Below are positions 9,907 to 18,817 of a stretch of DNA of 64,000 bases, piece after piece. Source of the DNA: UBA1930 sp943371535 (GTDB lineage: Bacteria > Bacteroidota > Bacteroidia > Chitinophagales > Chitinophagaceae); assembly GCA_943371535.1 (NCBI GenBank), contig CALRVE020000010.1:1-64000 (forward strand). Reading direction: 5' to 3'. Within the stretch, counting starts at the first letter, position 1. Every line of letters starts with the position of its first letter. Both the position numbers and the translations under genes were made by a program. The notes under the pieces are model-generated. The model did no database searches and was not told where the DNA came from. It saw nothing but the letters and a program-made list of their open reading frames with translations.

Positions 9907-10098
9907 GATAAATAATTTAATTGTTGCAATCTAAACAAGTTTTAAACCAAGTAGTTTAAAAACAATGTGTTTTATATAAGTGAAAGAGTAAGTTTTCATC
10001 AACGAATACGTTTGCGTAACTTTTTCGCTACAAATAGTCATTGCTTAAATTATTCAATTGAATGAGTGTACTTTTATGCCCTTAATAAAACTTAGATT

Positions 10099-10746
10099 AT
10101 GTCTCAAGATCAAACCATTCAACAATTAGTAGATTATCCAGTTGTTCCAGTTTTTTATAATGCCGATCCTGCTTTATGTAAAAGTATTTTTGATGCTTGT
10201 TATAAAGGCGGAATCAGGGTTTTTGAATTCACCAATCGTGGTGCAAATGCATTAGACACTTTTAAAGAATTGGTAGCTTTATTACCTCAATATCCAGGTT
10301 ATTCTATTGGTGCAGGTACTGTTTTAAAAGCAAGAGATGCTGAAGCATTTATTGAAGCAGGTGCAAGTTTTATCGTTTCTCCTTGTTATACAAGTGAAGT
10401 GTTTGATGTGTGTTATCAGCACAAAATACCCTATATGCCAGGTTGTATGACGGTGAAGGAAATTTACGATGCGGCAAGTGCAGGTTGTGAAGTAATTAAG
10501 ATTTTCCCTGGTGATGTTGTGGGTGCCAAATTTGTAAAAGGAGTGAAAGCTGTTTTTCCTAAGCAGAAATTAATGGTTACAGGTGGGGTAGAACCCAATA
10601 AAGATAGTTTTGCTAGCTGGTTTGGTGCTGGTGTAACTGCTGTAGGTATGGGAAGTCAGTTATTTAAAAAAGAATGGTTAGATAGTGGCAATTTTGAAGA
10701 AGTAACCAAAATATGTTCAGAGTGTATGAGCTTATTGAAGAAGTAA
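10099..10746 (+). CDS. eda: 2-dehydro-3-deoxy-phosphogluconate (KDPG/KHG) aldolase
   Basis: A class I aldolase of 215 residues that splits 2-keto-3-deoxy-6-phosphogluconate (and possibly 4-hydroxy-2-oxoglutarate) into pyruvate and an aldehyde product. Glu43 in VFEFTNRG is the proton-transfer residue and Lys134 in EVIKIFPGD is the Schiff-base lysine. The TIM-barrel motifs GAGTVL and PGCMTV are present. No dehydratase or sugar-acid kinase lies next to it, so the pathway it serves cannot be read from this window. It is followed by a strong terminator and appears monocistronic. Confidence 0.93.
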   Translation: MSQDQTIQQLVDYPVVPVFYNADPALCKSIFDACYKGGIRVFEFTNRGANALDTFKELVALLPQYPGYSIGAGTVLKARDAEAFIEAGASFIVSPCYTSEVFDVCYQHKIPYMPGCMTVKEIYDAASAGCEVIKIFPGDVVGAKFVKGVKAVFPKQKLMVTGGVEPNKDSFASWFGAGVTAVGMGSQLFKKEWLDSGNFEEVTKICSECMSLLKK

Positions 10747-10769
10747 GTTTGTTCTACATATAGTTTTTC

Positions 10770-10806
10770 AAAAAATCCTGTTACAATTAGTAATGGGATT
10801 TTTTAA
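10770..10806 (+). terminator. Terminator after the KDPG aldolase gene
   Basis: AAAAAATCC-TG-TTAC pairs with GTAA-TG-GGATTTTTT around an AATTA loop, about 15 bp including two G-T pairs. It ends in a T-run. Confidence 0.75.
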
Positions 10807-10907
10807 TTCTAAAGTAAAAACTCAAAACTCATAACCCCAAACTCCAAACTAAATAACTAAACAACAAAATTATTTTCCACATTTTTCATTTCGGCTTAAA
10901 ATTTGTT

Positions 10908-10937
10908 TTTGGCTTTCAACTACATTCCTTACTTTTG
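10908..10937 (+). promoter_or_regulatory. Candidate rpoB promoter
   Basis: TTTG (10908-10911), 18 bases, then TACTTTTG (10930-10937) fits the Bacteroidota primary sigma consensus TTTG / TAnnTTTG. Transcription would begin near 10944, giving a leader of about 135 bases before the rpoB ATG. Confidence 0.55.
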
Positions 10938-11020
10938 CCATCCTTTAATTTTCGGTAAGCTAGCTAAGTTTGTTATGTTCATGGCCGTGATTGCGTAACA
11001 CTCTGTAAATCAGTTATAAA

Positions 11021-11036
11021 GAAAAGTCAACTTTTC
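11021..11036 (+). other. Short hairpin in the rpoB 5' leader
   Basis: GAAAAGT-CA-ACTTTTC is a perfect 7-bp inverted repeat with a two-base loop, 43 bases upstream of the rpoB start. No U-run follows, so it is not a terminator. Confidence 0.4.
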
Positions 11037-11078
11037 TACCGAAACAATATTGCAATAAACCGGTTTTACAAAATAATT

Positions 11079-14000
11079 ATGTCAACAACACAATTGAACA
11101 ACAGGATCAACTTTGGTAAAACAAAAAACCTTGCTGCAACTCCTGACCTCCTAGACATTCAGTTAGAATCTTTCAAAGAATTTTTCCAGTTAGAAACTAC
11201 GCCAGATAAGCGTAATGTTGAGGGTTTATTCCGTGTGTTTAAGGATAACTTTCCTATCACCGATACCCGTAACATCTTCGTATTGGAATTCTTGGATTAT
11301 TTCATTGATCCGCCCCGTTACTCTATTGATGAGTGTATGGAACGTGGATTAACCTACGCTGTTCCATTAAAAGCTAAGCTTCGTTTAAGTTGTAATGATG
11401 AAGAACACGTAGATTTCCAAACCATTGTACAGGATGTATTCTTAGGAAACATTCCTTACATGACACCCCGTGGTACATTCGTAGTGAATGGTGCTGAACG
11501 TGTGGTTGTTTCTCAGTTACACCGTTCACCTGGTGTATTCTTTGGTCAATCTACCCATCCTAATGGTACAAAAATTTACTCTGCTAGAGTAATTCCTTTT
11601 AAAGGTGCTTGGATGGAGTTTGCTACAGACATTAATAATGTTATGTATGCATACATTGATCGTAAGAAAAAATTTCCAGTAACCACTTTATTACGTTCTA
11701 TTGGGTTCGAAACAGATAAAGATATTCTTACTTTATTTGGAATGGCCGATGAGGTTGTTGCCGATAAAAAAGAATTAGAAAAACATATTGGTAAAAGATT
11801 AGCTGCTCGTGTATTACGTACTTGGGTAGAAGATTTTGTGGATGAAGATACTGGTGAAGTTGTAAGTATTGAGCGTAACGAAATTGTAATGGAACGTGAT
11901 GTTGTTTTAGATGAAGACGGCATTGACACCATTATTGAAATGGAAATTAAGAGCGTTTTCTTACAAAGAGAAGATGTGGGTGGTGATTACGCCATTATTT
12001 ACAATACTTTAAATAAGGATACTTCTAACAGTGAATTAGAAGCGGTTCAGCACATTTATCGTCAATTACGTGGTGCCGATGCTCCTGATAACGAAACTGC
12101 TCGTGGTATTATTGACAAATTATTTTTCTCTGACAAACGTTACGATTTAGGAGAAGTTGGTCGTTACAAAATCAATAGAAAATTAGGGTTAGAATACCCT
12201 TTAACCAAAAAGGTTTTAACCAAACAAGATATCATTGAAATCATTAAATACTTGGTGCGTTTAACCAATGCAAAAGCCGAGATTGATGATATTGATCATT
12301 TATCAAATCGTCGTGTACGTACTGTTGGCGAACAATTGTATGCACAATTTGGTGTTGGTTTAGCTCGTATGGCTCGTACCATTCGTGAAAGAATGAACGT
12401 ACGTGATAACGAGGTATTCACTCCAGTAGATTTGATTAATGCTAGAACATTATCTTCTGTAATTAATTCATTCTTTGGTACCTCTCAGTTATCTCAATTC
12501 TTAGATCAAACCAATCCATTATCTGAAATTACACACAAACGTCGTATTTCAGCTTTAGGGCCAGGAGGTTTAAGTAGAGAGAGAGCAGGTTTTGAGGTAC
12601 GTGACGTACACTATTCTCACTACGGTCGTTTATGTACTATTGAAACACCAGAAGGACCAAACATTGGTTTGATTTCTACATTGTGTGTGCATGCTGCTAT
12701 TAACGAAATGGGCTTTATTGAAACGCCTTATCGTAAAGTAACAGATGGAAAAGTAAACTTAAATGATTTAAAATATTTAAGTGCCGAAGAAGAAGAAGAT
12801 AAGAAAATTGCCCAAAGTAACTCTCCAATAGATGCGAATGGTAATTTCTTAGAAGAAAAAATTATCAGTAGAGATACAGGTGATTTCCCAATTTTAGATA
12901 AGGCAGATGTTCAGTACATGGACGTTGCTCCTAACCAAATTGTGGGATTGAGTGCTTCATTAATTCCTTTCTTGGAGCATGATGATGCCAACCGTGCATT
13001 GATGGGATCGAACATGCAACGTCAAGCTGTGCCTTTATTACGTCCTGAAGCTCCTGTTGTAGGAACTGGATTAGAAGGAAGAGCAGCTAGAGATGCACGT
13101 ATTCAATTACATGCTGAAGGTGAAGGAGTGATTGAATTTGTTGATGCCAATGAAATTCATGTTCGTTACGAAAGAAGTGAAGATGAAAGAGTAATTAGCT
13201 TCGACGATGATTTAAAAATATACAAGCTTACTAAGTTTATCAAAACCAACCAAGCTACTTGTATTAACTTAAGTCCTGCTGTTAAAAAAGGACAAAAAGT
13301 TTCTAAAGGAGATTTCTTAACCGAAGGTTATGCAACCAAAAATGGTGAATTGGCTTTAGGTAGAAACTTACAAGTGGCATTCATGCCTTGGAAAGGGTAC
13401 AACTTTGAAGATGCGATTGTAATTAATGAAAAAGTAGTTCGTGAAGATTGGTTTACTTCTGTACATATTGATGAATATGAATTAGAAGTTCGTGATACTA
13501 AATTGGGAGAAGAGGAATTAACACCAGATATTCCAAACGTATCAGAAGAAGCTACGAAAGATTTAGATGAAAATGGTATCATTCGTATTGGTGCAACCAT
13601 TAAAGAAGGTGATATTTTAATTGGTAAGATTACTCCAAAAGGTGAAAGTGATCCTACACCAGAAGAGAAATTATTACGTGCCATCTTTGGTGATAAAGCA
13701 GGTGATGCAAAAGATGCTTCTTTAAAAGCTCCAAATGGTACTGAAGGTGTAGTAATTGATAAGAAATTATTCCAACGTGCTAAGAAAGATAAGAACGCAA
13801 AAGTTCGTGAAAAAGCTTTGTTAGATAAAGTTGAAAAAACACACCAAGAAAACGAAGAAGATCTTAAAGAACAATTGCTAAACAAATTGCAAGCGTTGTT
13901 AAAAGAAAAAGCTTCACAAGGTGTTACCAACAGTTTTGGAGAAATATTAATTGGTAAAGGAGCTAAGTTTAATCAAAAGAATTTAGCTGCTATCGAATAT

Positions 14001-14882
14001 GCAACTGTTAATCCTTTAGGATGGACAGGTGATGCTAAAGTTGATGATGCTATCAACACTTTATTGCACAACTACAGCATTAAGTTTAATGAAGAGTTGG
14101 GTAGATACAAGCGTGAAAAATTCAATATCTCTATTGGTGACGAATTACCAGCAGGTGTATTAAAATTAGCGAAAGTTTACTTGGCTGTTAAACGTAAGTT
14201 GAAAGTGGGTGATAAAATGGCGGGTCGTCATGGTAACAAAGGTATTGTTGCTAAAATTGTACGTGCCGAGGATATGCCATTTATGGAAGATGGAACACCG
14301 GTTGATATTGTGTTGAATCCATTGGGTGTACCTTCTCGTATGAACTTAGGACAAATCTATGAAACCATTTTAGGTTGGAGTGCTAAGAAATTAGGCGTTC
14401 GTTTTGCAACACCAATTTTCGATGGTGCAAGTACAACTGAAATTGAGCAATACTGTAAGGATGCAAATATTCCTTTAAACGGACATACTTATTTATACGA
14501 TGGTGAAACAGGAGAACGTTTCCACCAAAAAGCAACTGTAGGAGTTATTTATGTAATTAAATTACACCACATGGTTGATGATAAGATGCATGCTCGTTCT
14601 ATTGGACCATACAGTTTAATTACACAACAACCGTTGGGTGGTAAAGCTCAGTTTGGTGGTCAGCGTTTTGGTGAGATGGAGGTTTGGGCATTAGAAGCTT
14701 ATGGTGCTGCTAACATCTTACAAGAATTGTTAACGTTAAAATCTGATGATATTATTGGTCGTGCAAAAACCTATGAGGCAATTGTAAAAGGCGATAATAT
14801 TCCTAAAGCTGGTGTACCAGAATCATTTAATGTATTGGTACATGAATTAAGAGGTTTAGGTTTAGACTTGAAGTTCGATTAA
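11079..14882 (+). CDS. rpoB: DNA-directed RNA polymerase subunit beta
   Basis: The beta subunit of RNA polymerase, 1267 residues, full length for the phylum. The rifampicin-binding region is at about residues 468-510 (SQLSQFLDQTNPLSEI, THKRRISALGPGGL) and looks wild type. Other landmarks are ETPEGPNIGLI, NFEDAIVINEK, GDKMAGRHGNKG and the C-terminal VLVHELRGLGLDL. The unusual point is the context. The gene upstream is KDPG aldolase with its own terminator, and a terminator follows within 25 bases of the stop. rpoB is therefore separated from both rplJL and rpoC. Confidence 0.98.
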   Translation: MSTTQLNNRINFGKTKNLAATPDLLDIQLESFKEFFQLETTPDKRNVEGLFRVFKDNFPITDTRNIFVLEFLDYFIDPPRYSIDECMERGLTYAVPLKAKLRLSCNDEEHVDFQTIVQDVFLGNIPYMTPRGTFVVNGAERVVVSQLHRSPGVFFGQSTHPNGTKIYSARVIPFKGAWMEFATDINNVMYAYIDRKKKFPVTTLLRSIGFETDKDILTLFGMADEVVADKKELEKHIGKRLAARVLRTWVEDFVDEDTGEVVSIERNEIVMERDVVLDEDGIDTIIEMEIKSVFLQREDVGGDYAIIYNTLNKDTSNSELEAVQHIYRQLRGADAPDNETARGIIDKLFFSDKRYDLGEVGRYKINRKLGLEYPLTKKVLTKQDIIEIIKYLVRLTNAKAEIDDIDHLSNRRVRTVGEQLYAQFGVGLARMARTIRERMNVRDNEVFTPVDLINARTLSSVINSFFGTSQLSQFLDQTNPLSEITHKRRISALGPGGLSRERAGFEVRDVHYSHYGRLCTIETPEGPNIGLISTLCVHAAINEMGFIETPYRKVTDGKVNLNDLKYLSAEEEEDKKIAQSNSPIDANGNFLEEKIISRDTGDFPILDKADVQYMDVAPNQIVGLSASLIPFLEHDDANRALMGSNMQRQAVPLLRPEAPVVGTGLEGRAARDARIQLHAEGEGVIEFVDANEIHVRYERSEDERVISFDDDLKIYKLTKFIKTNQATCINLSPAVKKGQKVSKGDFLTEGYATKNGELALGRNLQVAFMPWKGYNFEDAIVINEKVVREDWFTSVHIDEYELEVRDTKLGEEELTPDIPNVSEEATKDLDENGIIRIGATIKEGDILIGKITPKGESDPTPEEKLLRAIFGDKAGDAKDASLKAPNGTEGVVIDKKLFQRAKKDKNAKVREKALLDKVEKTHQENEEDLKEQLLNKLQALLKEKASQGVTNSFGEILIGKGAKFNQKNLAAIEYATVNPLGWTGDAKVDDAINTLLHNYSIKFNEELGRYKREKFNISIGDELPAGVLKLAKVYLAVKRKLKVGDKMAGRHGNKGIVAKIVRAEDMPFMEDGTPVDIVLNPLGVPSRMNLGQIYETILGWSAKKLGVRFATPIFDGASTTEIEQYCKDANIPLNGHTYLYDGETGERFHQKATVGVIYVIKLHHMVDDKMHARSIGPYSLITQQPLGGKAQFGGQRFGEMEVWALEAYGAANILQELLTLKSDDIIGRAKTYEAIVKGDNIPKAGVPESFNVLVHELRGLGLDLKFD

Positions 14883-14905
14883 TAAACAATCATTCTTTAA
14901 AATAC

Positions 14906-14938
14906 AACTCCCATACTGCAAAGTGTGGGAGTTTTTTA
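14906..14938 (+). terminator. Terminator directly after rpoB
   Basis: AACTCCCA and TGGGAGTT form an 8-bp stem extended by AC/GT pairs, followed by TTTTATT. It closes the rpoB transcript. Confidence 0.85.
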
Positions 14939-14952
14939 TTTAACCAACTGTA

Positions 14953-14994
14953 GAATATGAATTTAGCTATTGTTGCGTCGCACTCTTCAACAAT
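14953..14994. repeat. Copy of the GCGTCGCACACTTCAA intergenic repeat
   Basis: TTGTTGCGTCGCACTCTTCA, followed by ACAA, contains the terminal inverted repeat TTGTTG/CAACAA. Related copies are at 31011-31067, 35481-35536 and, inverted, 31856-31880. Confidence 0.55.
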
Positions 14995-15108
14995 AGAATA
15001 TAATTCAGCAGAATAAAGTTAATAAATGAACATTTTATACTTAATGCAGCTTAGAAGCTTAACTTGCAGCATTATTAAATTAATAATTTTATTTTGAAGA
15101 ATAAAGCA

Positions 15109-15336
15109 ATGAACTCTTTACATCAGCATACGAGTAGAGGAGTTACAGATCATTTACAAGCAATCACTTATTCTGTTGCAGGAGTTGAACATACCATTAC
15201 TGGAATTATGGAGGAAGTAGATAATTATATTTATTTATACGAGTATAGAGGCAAACAAACAGGCACAGAATTCTTTATTTCCTTTTCAAAAGATTCAAGC
15301 TCTTATAAGCTAATTGATGTGCAGGAAATAAAATAA
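15109..15336 (+). CDS. Small hypothetical protein
   Basis: A 75-residue ORF that I do not recognise. The ATG at 15109 is preferred over an in-frame TTG at 15094. It has no signal peptide or membrane segment. The sequence reads as a compact alpha/beta protein with the pattern VEHTITGIMEEVDNYIYLYEY. Its 3' end is convergent with, and separated by one base from, the truncated ilvA copy. It could be a real small protein, but there is little to confirm it. Confidence 0.45.
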   Translation: MNSLHQHTSRGVTDHLQAITYSVAGVEHTITGIMEEVDNYIYLYEYRGKQTGTEFFISFSKDSSSYKLIDVQEIK

Positions 15337-15337
15337 C

Positions 15338-15817
15338 TTAAATCAAATACCCAAACAAATTATTGTCTTTATTAATTTCAGAATAATCTATTTGATAATT
15401 TTTCATTCTGAATAATAAGGCATCATAATCGTTTCTTGATGTAAGTTCAATACCAACTAAAGCAGGACCACTTTCTTTATTGGTTTTTTGCATATACTCA
15501 AAACGAGTAATGTCATCTGTTGGACCAAGCACATGATTTAGAAATTCTCTCAACGCACCAGGACGTTGAGCAAATCTTACCAAGAAATAATGCTTCAATC
15601 CTTCGTATTGTAAAGAACGTTCTTTTATCTCTGGCATACGATCAATATCGTTGTTGCTGCCACTTACAACGCATACAATTGTTTTGCCTTTAATAGCATC
15701 TGCATAGTCATCTAAACAAGCAATACTCAATGCACCAGAAGGTTCCACAACAATGGCATCTTCGTTGTACTGCTTCAGATAAAGAAGAAATATTGGCCAT
15801 TCAAAACAAACAAACAA
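15338..15817 (-). pseudogene. Truncated second copy of threonine dehydratase (C-terminal ACT-like part)
   Basis: About 145 C-terminal residues are near-identical to the full ilvA at 28049-29335. This covers the end of the PLP fold (EDAIVVEPSGALSIACLDDY) and the whole ACT-like regulatory domain through NNLFGYLI. Counting by eye gives roughly 54 base differences over about 450 bases but only about 10 amino-acid changes. The PLP-lysine half of the enzyme is absent. The frame continues upstream into about 16 unrelated residues (MFVCFEWPIFLLYLKQ). It cannot be a dehydratase. It is either a gene remnant or a stand-alone ACT-like domain. Confidence 0.75.
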
Positions 15818-15826
15818 ACAAATAAA

Positions 15827-16285
15827 GCGACATGTAAAGATTATGTGAAAAATGTAAAAGGAATAGCTACCCGAAGTTCCATTGAAGTTAAAAATAAAAC
15901 TGCCAAAGTGAGTGTCAATAGTAGTTACGAATTAATGTAAAATATATTAAGCGATTTAAATGGTGGTAATGGTGCTGTTATTGTTTCGGCTGCTGGTGGC
16001 ATGTAATTTGCTTTTGAAAGCCGTGAATAGAACAATAGTGTATTTACTTATGCGATACGAAATAGATTGTTTTAAAAAGAAGCCGATAAACAACTAAATA
16101 GCGATAAAGATGGTAAGGTAACCACAGAAGAGTTATTGCCTTACGTAAATAGTTTGGCAACAAAACTTACCAATGGCAAGCGAAAACCTAATTCAAGAAA
16201 AGAAAATTTAGATTATAAATGGATTATTAATAACTTACAATTTAACATGAATCCATCAATGATTTTGATGGATTCATGTTATTAA
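15827..16285 (+). pseudogene. Decayed caspase-like (peptidase C14) gene, C-terminal part
   Basis: Reading one frame from 15827 gives a recognisable tail of the bacterial caspase-like family: ILSDLNGGNGAVIVSAAGGM, FAFESRE, NNSVFTYAI, then the calcium-loop-like LNSDKDGKVTTEELLPYV and LTNGKRKPNSRKENLDYKW. Four in-frame stops interrupt it (15938 TAA, 16004 TAA, 16028 TAG, 16073 TAA), and no frameshift is seen. The catalytic His/Cys half is missing upstream. It ends at a TAA at 16283. It is judged a dead fragment, with family identity from motif recognition. Confidence 0.7.
16244..16280. terminator. Perfect 15-bp hairpin, possible bidirectional terminator
   Basis: AACATGAATCCATCA (16244-16258) and TGATGGATTCATGTT (16266-16280) are perfectly complementary with a 7-base loop. 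It overlaps the end of the caspase-like remnant and lies between it and the 3' end of the transporter gene. It lacks a good T-run. Confidence 0.5.
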
Positions 16286-16389
16286 TATTAGAGCGTTTTT
16301 TACTTAAAAAATTATCTGAATTTCAAAAAGTATACTACAAGCTTAACAAACCAAAAATAGGGTACTAGAGTATTGTAAAATAGCTTTAA

Positions 16390-17736
16390 TTAATCTTCTT
16401 TGGGTTTTACTTTCCAAATAATTAATGCTAATAAAAATGAAATAATGGCTGAACCCACCCATAAATAACTTACTTCTGTAAAATTGTAGTGTGTTACACC
16501 ATTAATGGTTACTTTACTATCTTCTAATAAACTACCACTTATAATATCTTGTAGTGCAGCACCAATATAACTAGCTATTCCAACAATGCCTAATGCACTA
16601 CCAGCAGCTTTTTTAGAGGCAATATCAACAGCCATTAGTCCGCCTAAAAAACAAATTAATACGCCAGTAGCTAAACCAAATAATGCCATACTTAGCATAT
16701 CCATCCATAAATTTCCTTTGGGGTAAAATAGAAATAGAGCCAAAGAAATTGCATTAAGAATGCCAAAAATTAAAGCAGGTATATTGCGTTTACCATTAAA
16801 AAATTTATCTGAAATAAACCCAGATATAATATTACCAATAATACCACTTATAGAACTAATGGATAAAATAGAACTTGCCTTTAGGGTAGAATATTCCTTT
16901 TGTGATTCTAAGAATAAAATTCCCCAACTATTTATGGCGTAACGGCTTACGTACATAAAAGCACTAGCAATTGCTAATATCCAAATAAAAGGATTTTTTA
17001 GTACTTCAAATTGTAATGTTTTTATTGTTTTATCTGCTATAGAATTATTACTACTTTCTCCTTTAAATTCTGCTACCGATGGTAGTCCTTTACTCTGGGG
17101 GCTTTCATGAAGAAAAGAAATTATAAGCATAACACCAATTAAGCCAATTAAGCCAGCACCCCAAAAACCCCATTGCCATCCAAAAGAAGTTACAAATAAA
17201 GCGGTAACAATAAAAGTGGTGGCTTCGCCAATATTATGGCTTGCACTAAAAAAGCCATAATAAGTACCACGTTCTTTATTGCTAAACCATCTTGTAATTG
17301 AAATAATTGCAGGCGGGGCTCCCATAGATTGAAACCATCCATTAAAAGCCCATAAAATTGAAAATAACATAAACGAAGTTGTAAACCCAAGAGCAATATT
17401 TATGATGGCCGAAAAAAACAAACCAAAAGCCATAAACCGTTTAATGTTGCTACGATCGGCTAAAAAGCCATTAGTGAATTTACCAATAGCATAAGCAAAA
17501 AATAAAGCCGATCCGATAATGCCTAATTGCGTTTCGGTTAAATAGCCATTGCTTATTAAAGGCTTTTTTATTACATTTAAACTTAGCCTACATACATAGT
17601 ATAAGCCATAGCTAAATGTGGCAGTTAAAAATACCGACCATCGCATTTTTTTAAACGCTTCGTTTACCCTTACGCTGTTTCTTGAAATGGGTAAATATGG
17701 AGAAGGCTTAAAATAATTACGAATTAATTGTAGCAT
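16390..17736 (-). CDS. MFS transporter of the organophosphate:phosphate antiporter family (GlpT-like)
   Basis: A 448-residue, 12-helix major facilitator. The N-terminal half has the OPA-family layout (SYGLYYVCRLSLNVIKKPL, then GKFTNGFLADRSNIKRF), as in the glycerol-3-phosphate and hexose-phosphate antiporters GlpT and UhpT. The substrate is inferred from neighbours. It is the last gene of a minus-strand cluster with two glycerophosphodiester phosphodiesterases, which would release glycerol-3-phosphate. Import of glycerol-3-phosphate across the inner membrane in exchange for phosphate is the simplest reading. A hexose-phosphate substrate cannot be excluded from sequence alone. Confidence 0.85.
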   Translation of the reverse strand: MLQLIRNYFKPSPYLPISRNSVRVNEAFKKMRWSVFLTATFSYGLYYVCRLSLNVIKKPLISNGYLTETQLGIIGSALFFAYAIGKFTNGFLADRSNIKRFMAFGLFFSAIINIALGFTTSFMLFSILWAFNGWFQSMGAPPAIISITRWFSNKERGTYYGFFSASHNIGEATTFIVTALFVTSFGWQWGFWGAGLIGLIGVMLIISFLHESPQSKGLPSVAEFKGESSNNSIADKTIKTLQFEVLKNPFIWILAIASAFMYVSRYAINSWGILFLESQKEYSTLKASSILSISSISGIIGNIISGFISDKFFNGKRNIPALIFGILNAISLALFLFYPKGNLWMDMLSMALFGLATGVLICFLGGLMAVDIASKKAAGSALGIVGIASYIGAALQDIISGSLLEDSKVTINGVTHYNFTEVSYLWVGSAIISFLLALIIWKVKPKED

Positions 17737-17823
17737 AAATTGTTTTGGTAATCTTTAAAACAAGCTACCCTTAGTAAAAAATGGTAGTGCTTGTTAAAAC
17801 TAAAGCTTGCTTGCTAGTATTCT

Positions 17824-18723
17824 TTAATCGTGAACTTTTAATTTACGCAAATATTTCAGCAACTCAATAGGTCTATCGCTTTGAATAATATTGGGCTGTT
17901 TTTTTACTAACCAACCCCATGATTCATTTGGCTTTTCATCTTCAACAGCAGTATCGTCATCATGACCTCCACTTTGCTCTGGCCAAATACTATTAAACCA
18001 AATAGCATATTGTTTTTTAAGTGTTGGAATAGTAGAAAGAATAGCTGCCGTATCTGTTTCAAAAATTAGTTGTACAATAGTTCGTTTATGCTTATTGTAA
18101 GAGTTAATAATACTATCAATTAAAGGATTTTTTGGGTTTACAATTACTTGCAAGGCTAGGTTGCTAGGTATTGCACCATGTTGTTTTACTAAACTATCGT
18201 ATGGCAAGCCATAAATATTTAAAATAGCCTGTTCTATCATGTTGTATTGTTTTAGTTTTGCTAGTACTTCTGGGTAATATTCATAGGCTTTATCTAAATT
18301 TATAATTACCTTATTTTTTGCAGCCAAAAGCATTTCATCTAAAGTAGGTATACTATGCTTAGTAATATGCCCTGTGCCACCAAGAAGCTTAAATTTTTTT
18401 ATTTCTTCTAATGTATAATTTTCGGCTTTTCCTTTACCGTTGGTGCTTCTGTCAATAGTTTTATCATGCATAATTATTATATGTCCATCTTTGGTTTTTT
18501 TTAAATCAAACTCACATATATCAATATTTTTGTTTATGCAATTAGTAAGACTTTTTACAGAATTTTCTGGTGTATTTCTCCAATCGCCACGGTGTGCTGC
18601 TACCAAAATACTTTTTGAGTTTCTATTAAAAATTTGCTGTAGTTTTTGCTGAGGTGTTTGCTGAGCAAATACAGTAATTAATAGAAATAATAATAAAATA
18701 GTTGTTACATATTTTTTGTGCAT
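17824..18723 (-). CDS. Glycerophosphodiester phosphodiesterase, exported
   Basis: A 299-residue GDPD-family enzyme with a Sec signal peptide (LLLFLLITVFAQQ). It hydrolyses glycerophosphodiesters to glycerol-3-phosphate and an alcohol. The catalytic set is present: His44-Arg45 in AAHRGDW, PENS at 52-55, Glu71 and Asp73 in EFD, and His86 in MHDKTIDRSTNG. It probably works in the periplasm. It lies 87 bases upstream of the GlpT-like gene, as in the glpTQ pairing of other bacteria. A second GDPD lies two genes upstream in the same operon. Confidence 0.92.
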   Translation of the reverse strand: MHKKYVTTILLLFLLITVFAQQTPQQKLQQIFNRNSKSILVAAHRGDWRNTPENSVKSLTNCINKNIDICEFDLKKTKDGHIIIMHDKTIDRSTNGKGKAENYTLEEIKKFKLLGGTGHITKHSIPTLDEMLLAAKNKVIINLDKAYEYYPEVLAKLKQYNMIEQAILNIYGLPYDSLVKQHGAIPSNLALQVIVNPKNPLIDSIINSYNKHKRTIVQLIFETDTAAILSTIPTLKKQYAIWFNSIWPEQSGGHDDDTAVEDEKPNESWGWLVKKQPNIIQSDRPIELLKYLRKLKVHD

Positions 18724-18817
18724 TACTTTAATTTTAAATTATACAACGGTTCACTTTTCTTACTATAAACATTCAATTTTTTAATTACAATTTCTTTTTT
18801 TATTGGATGTTAGAAGT

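Noticed and set aside
13328..13930. A 200-codon minus-strand open frame inside rpoB
   Set aside because: It lies wholly within conserved rpoB coding sequence. The Ser/Phe-rich translation is typical of an antisense shadow.
15094..15108. TTG start extending the small ORF at 15109 by five residues
   Set aside because: An ATG is available and nothing supports the extension.
15806..15825. CAAA tetranucleotide run as a phase-variation tract
   Set aside because: It is short and lies at the edge of a truncated ilvA copy next to a pseudogene, with no functional gene to switch.
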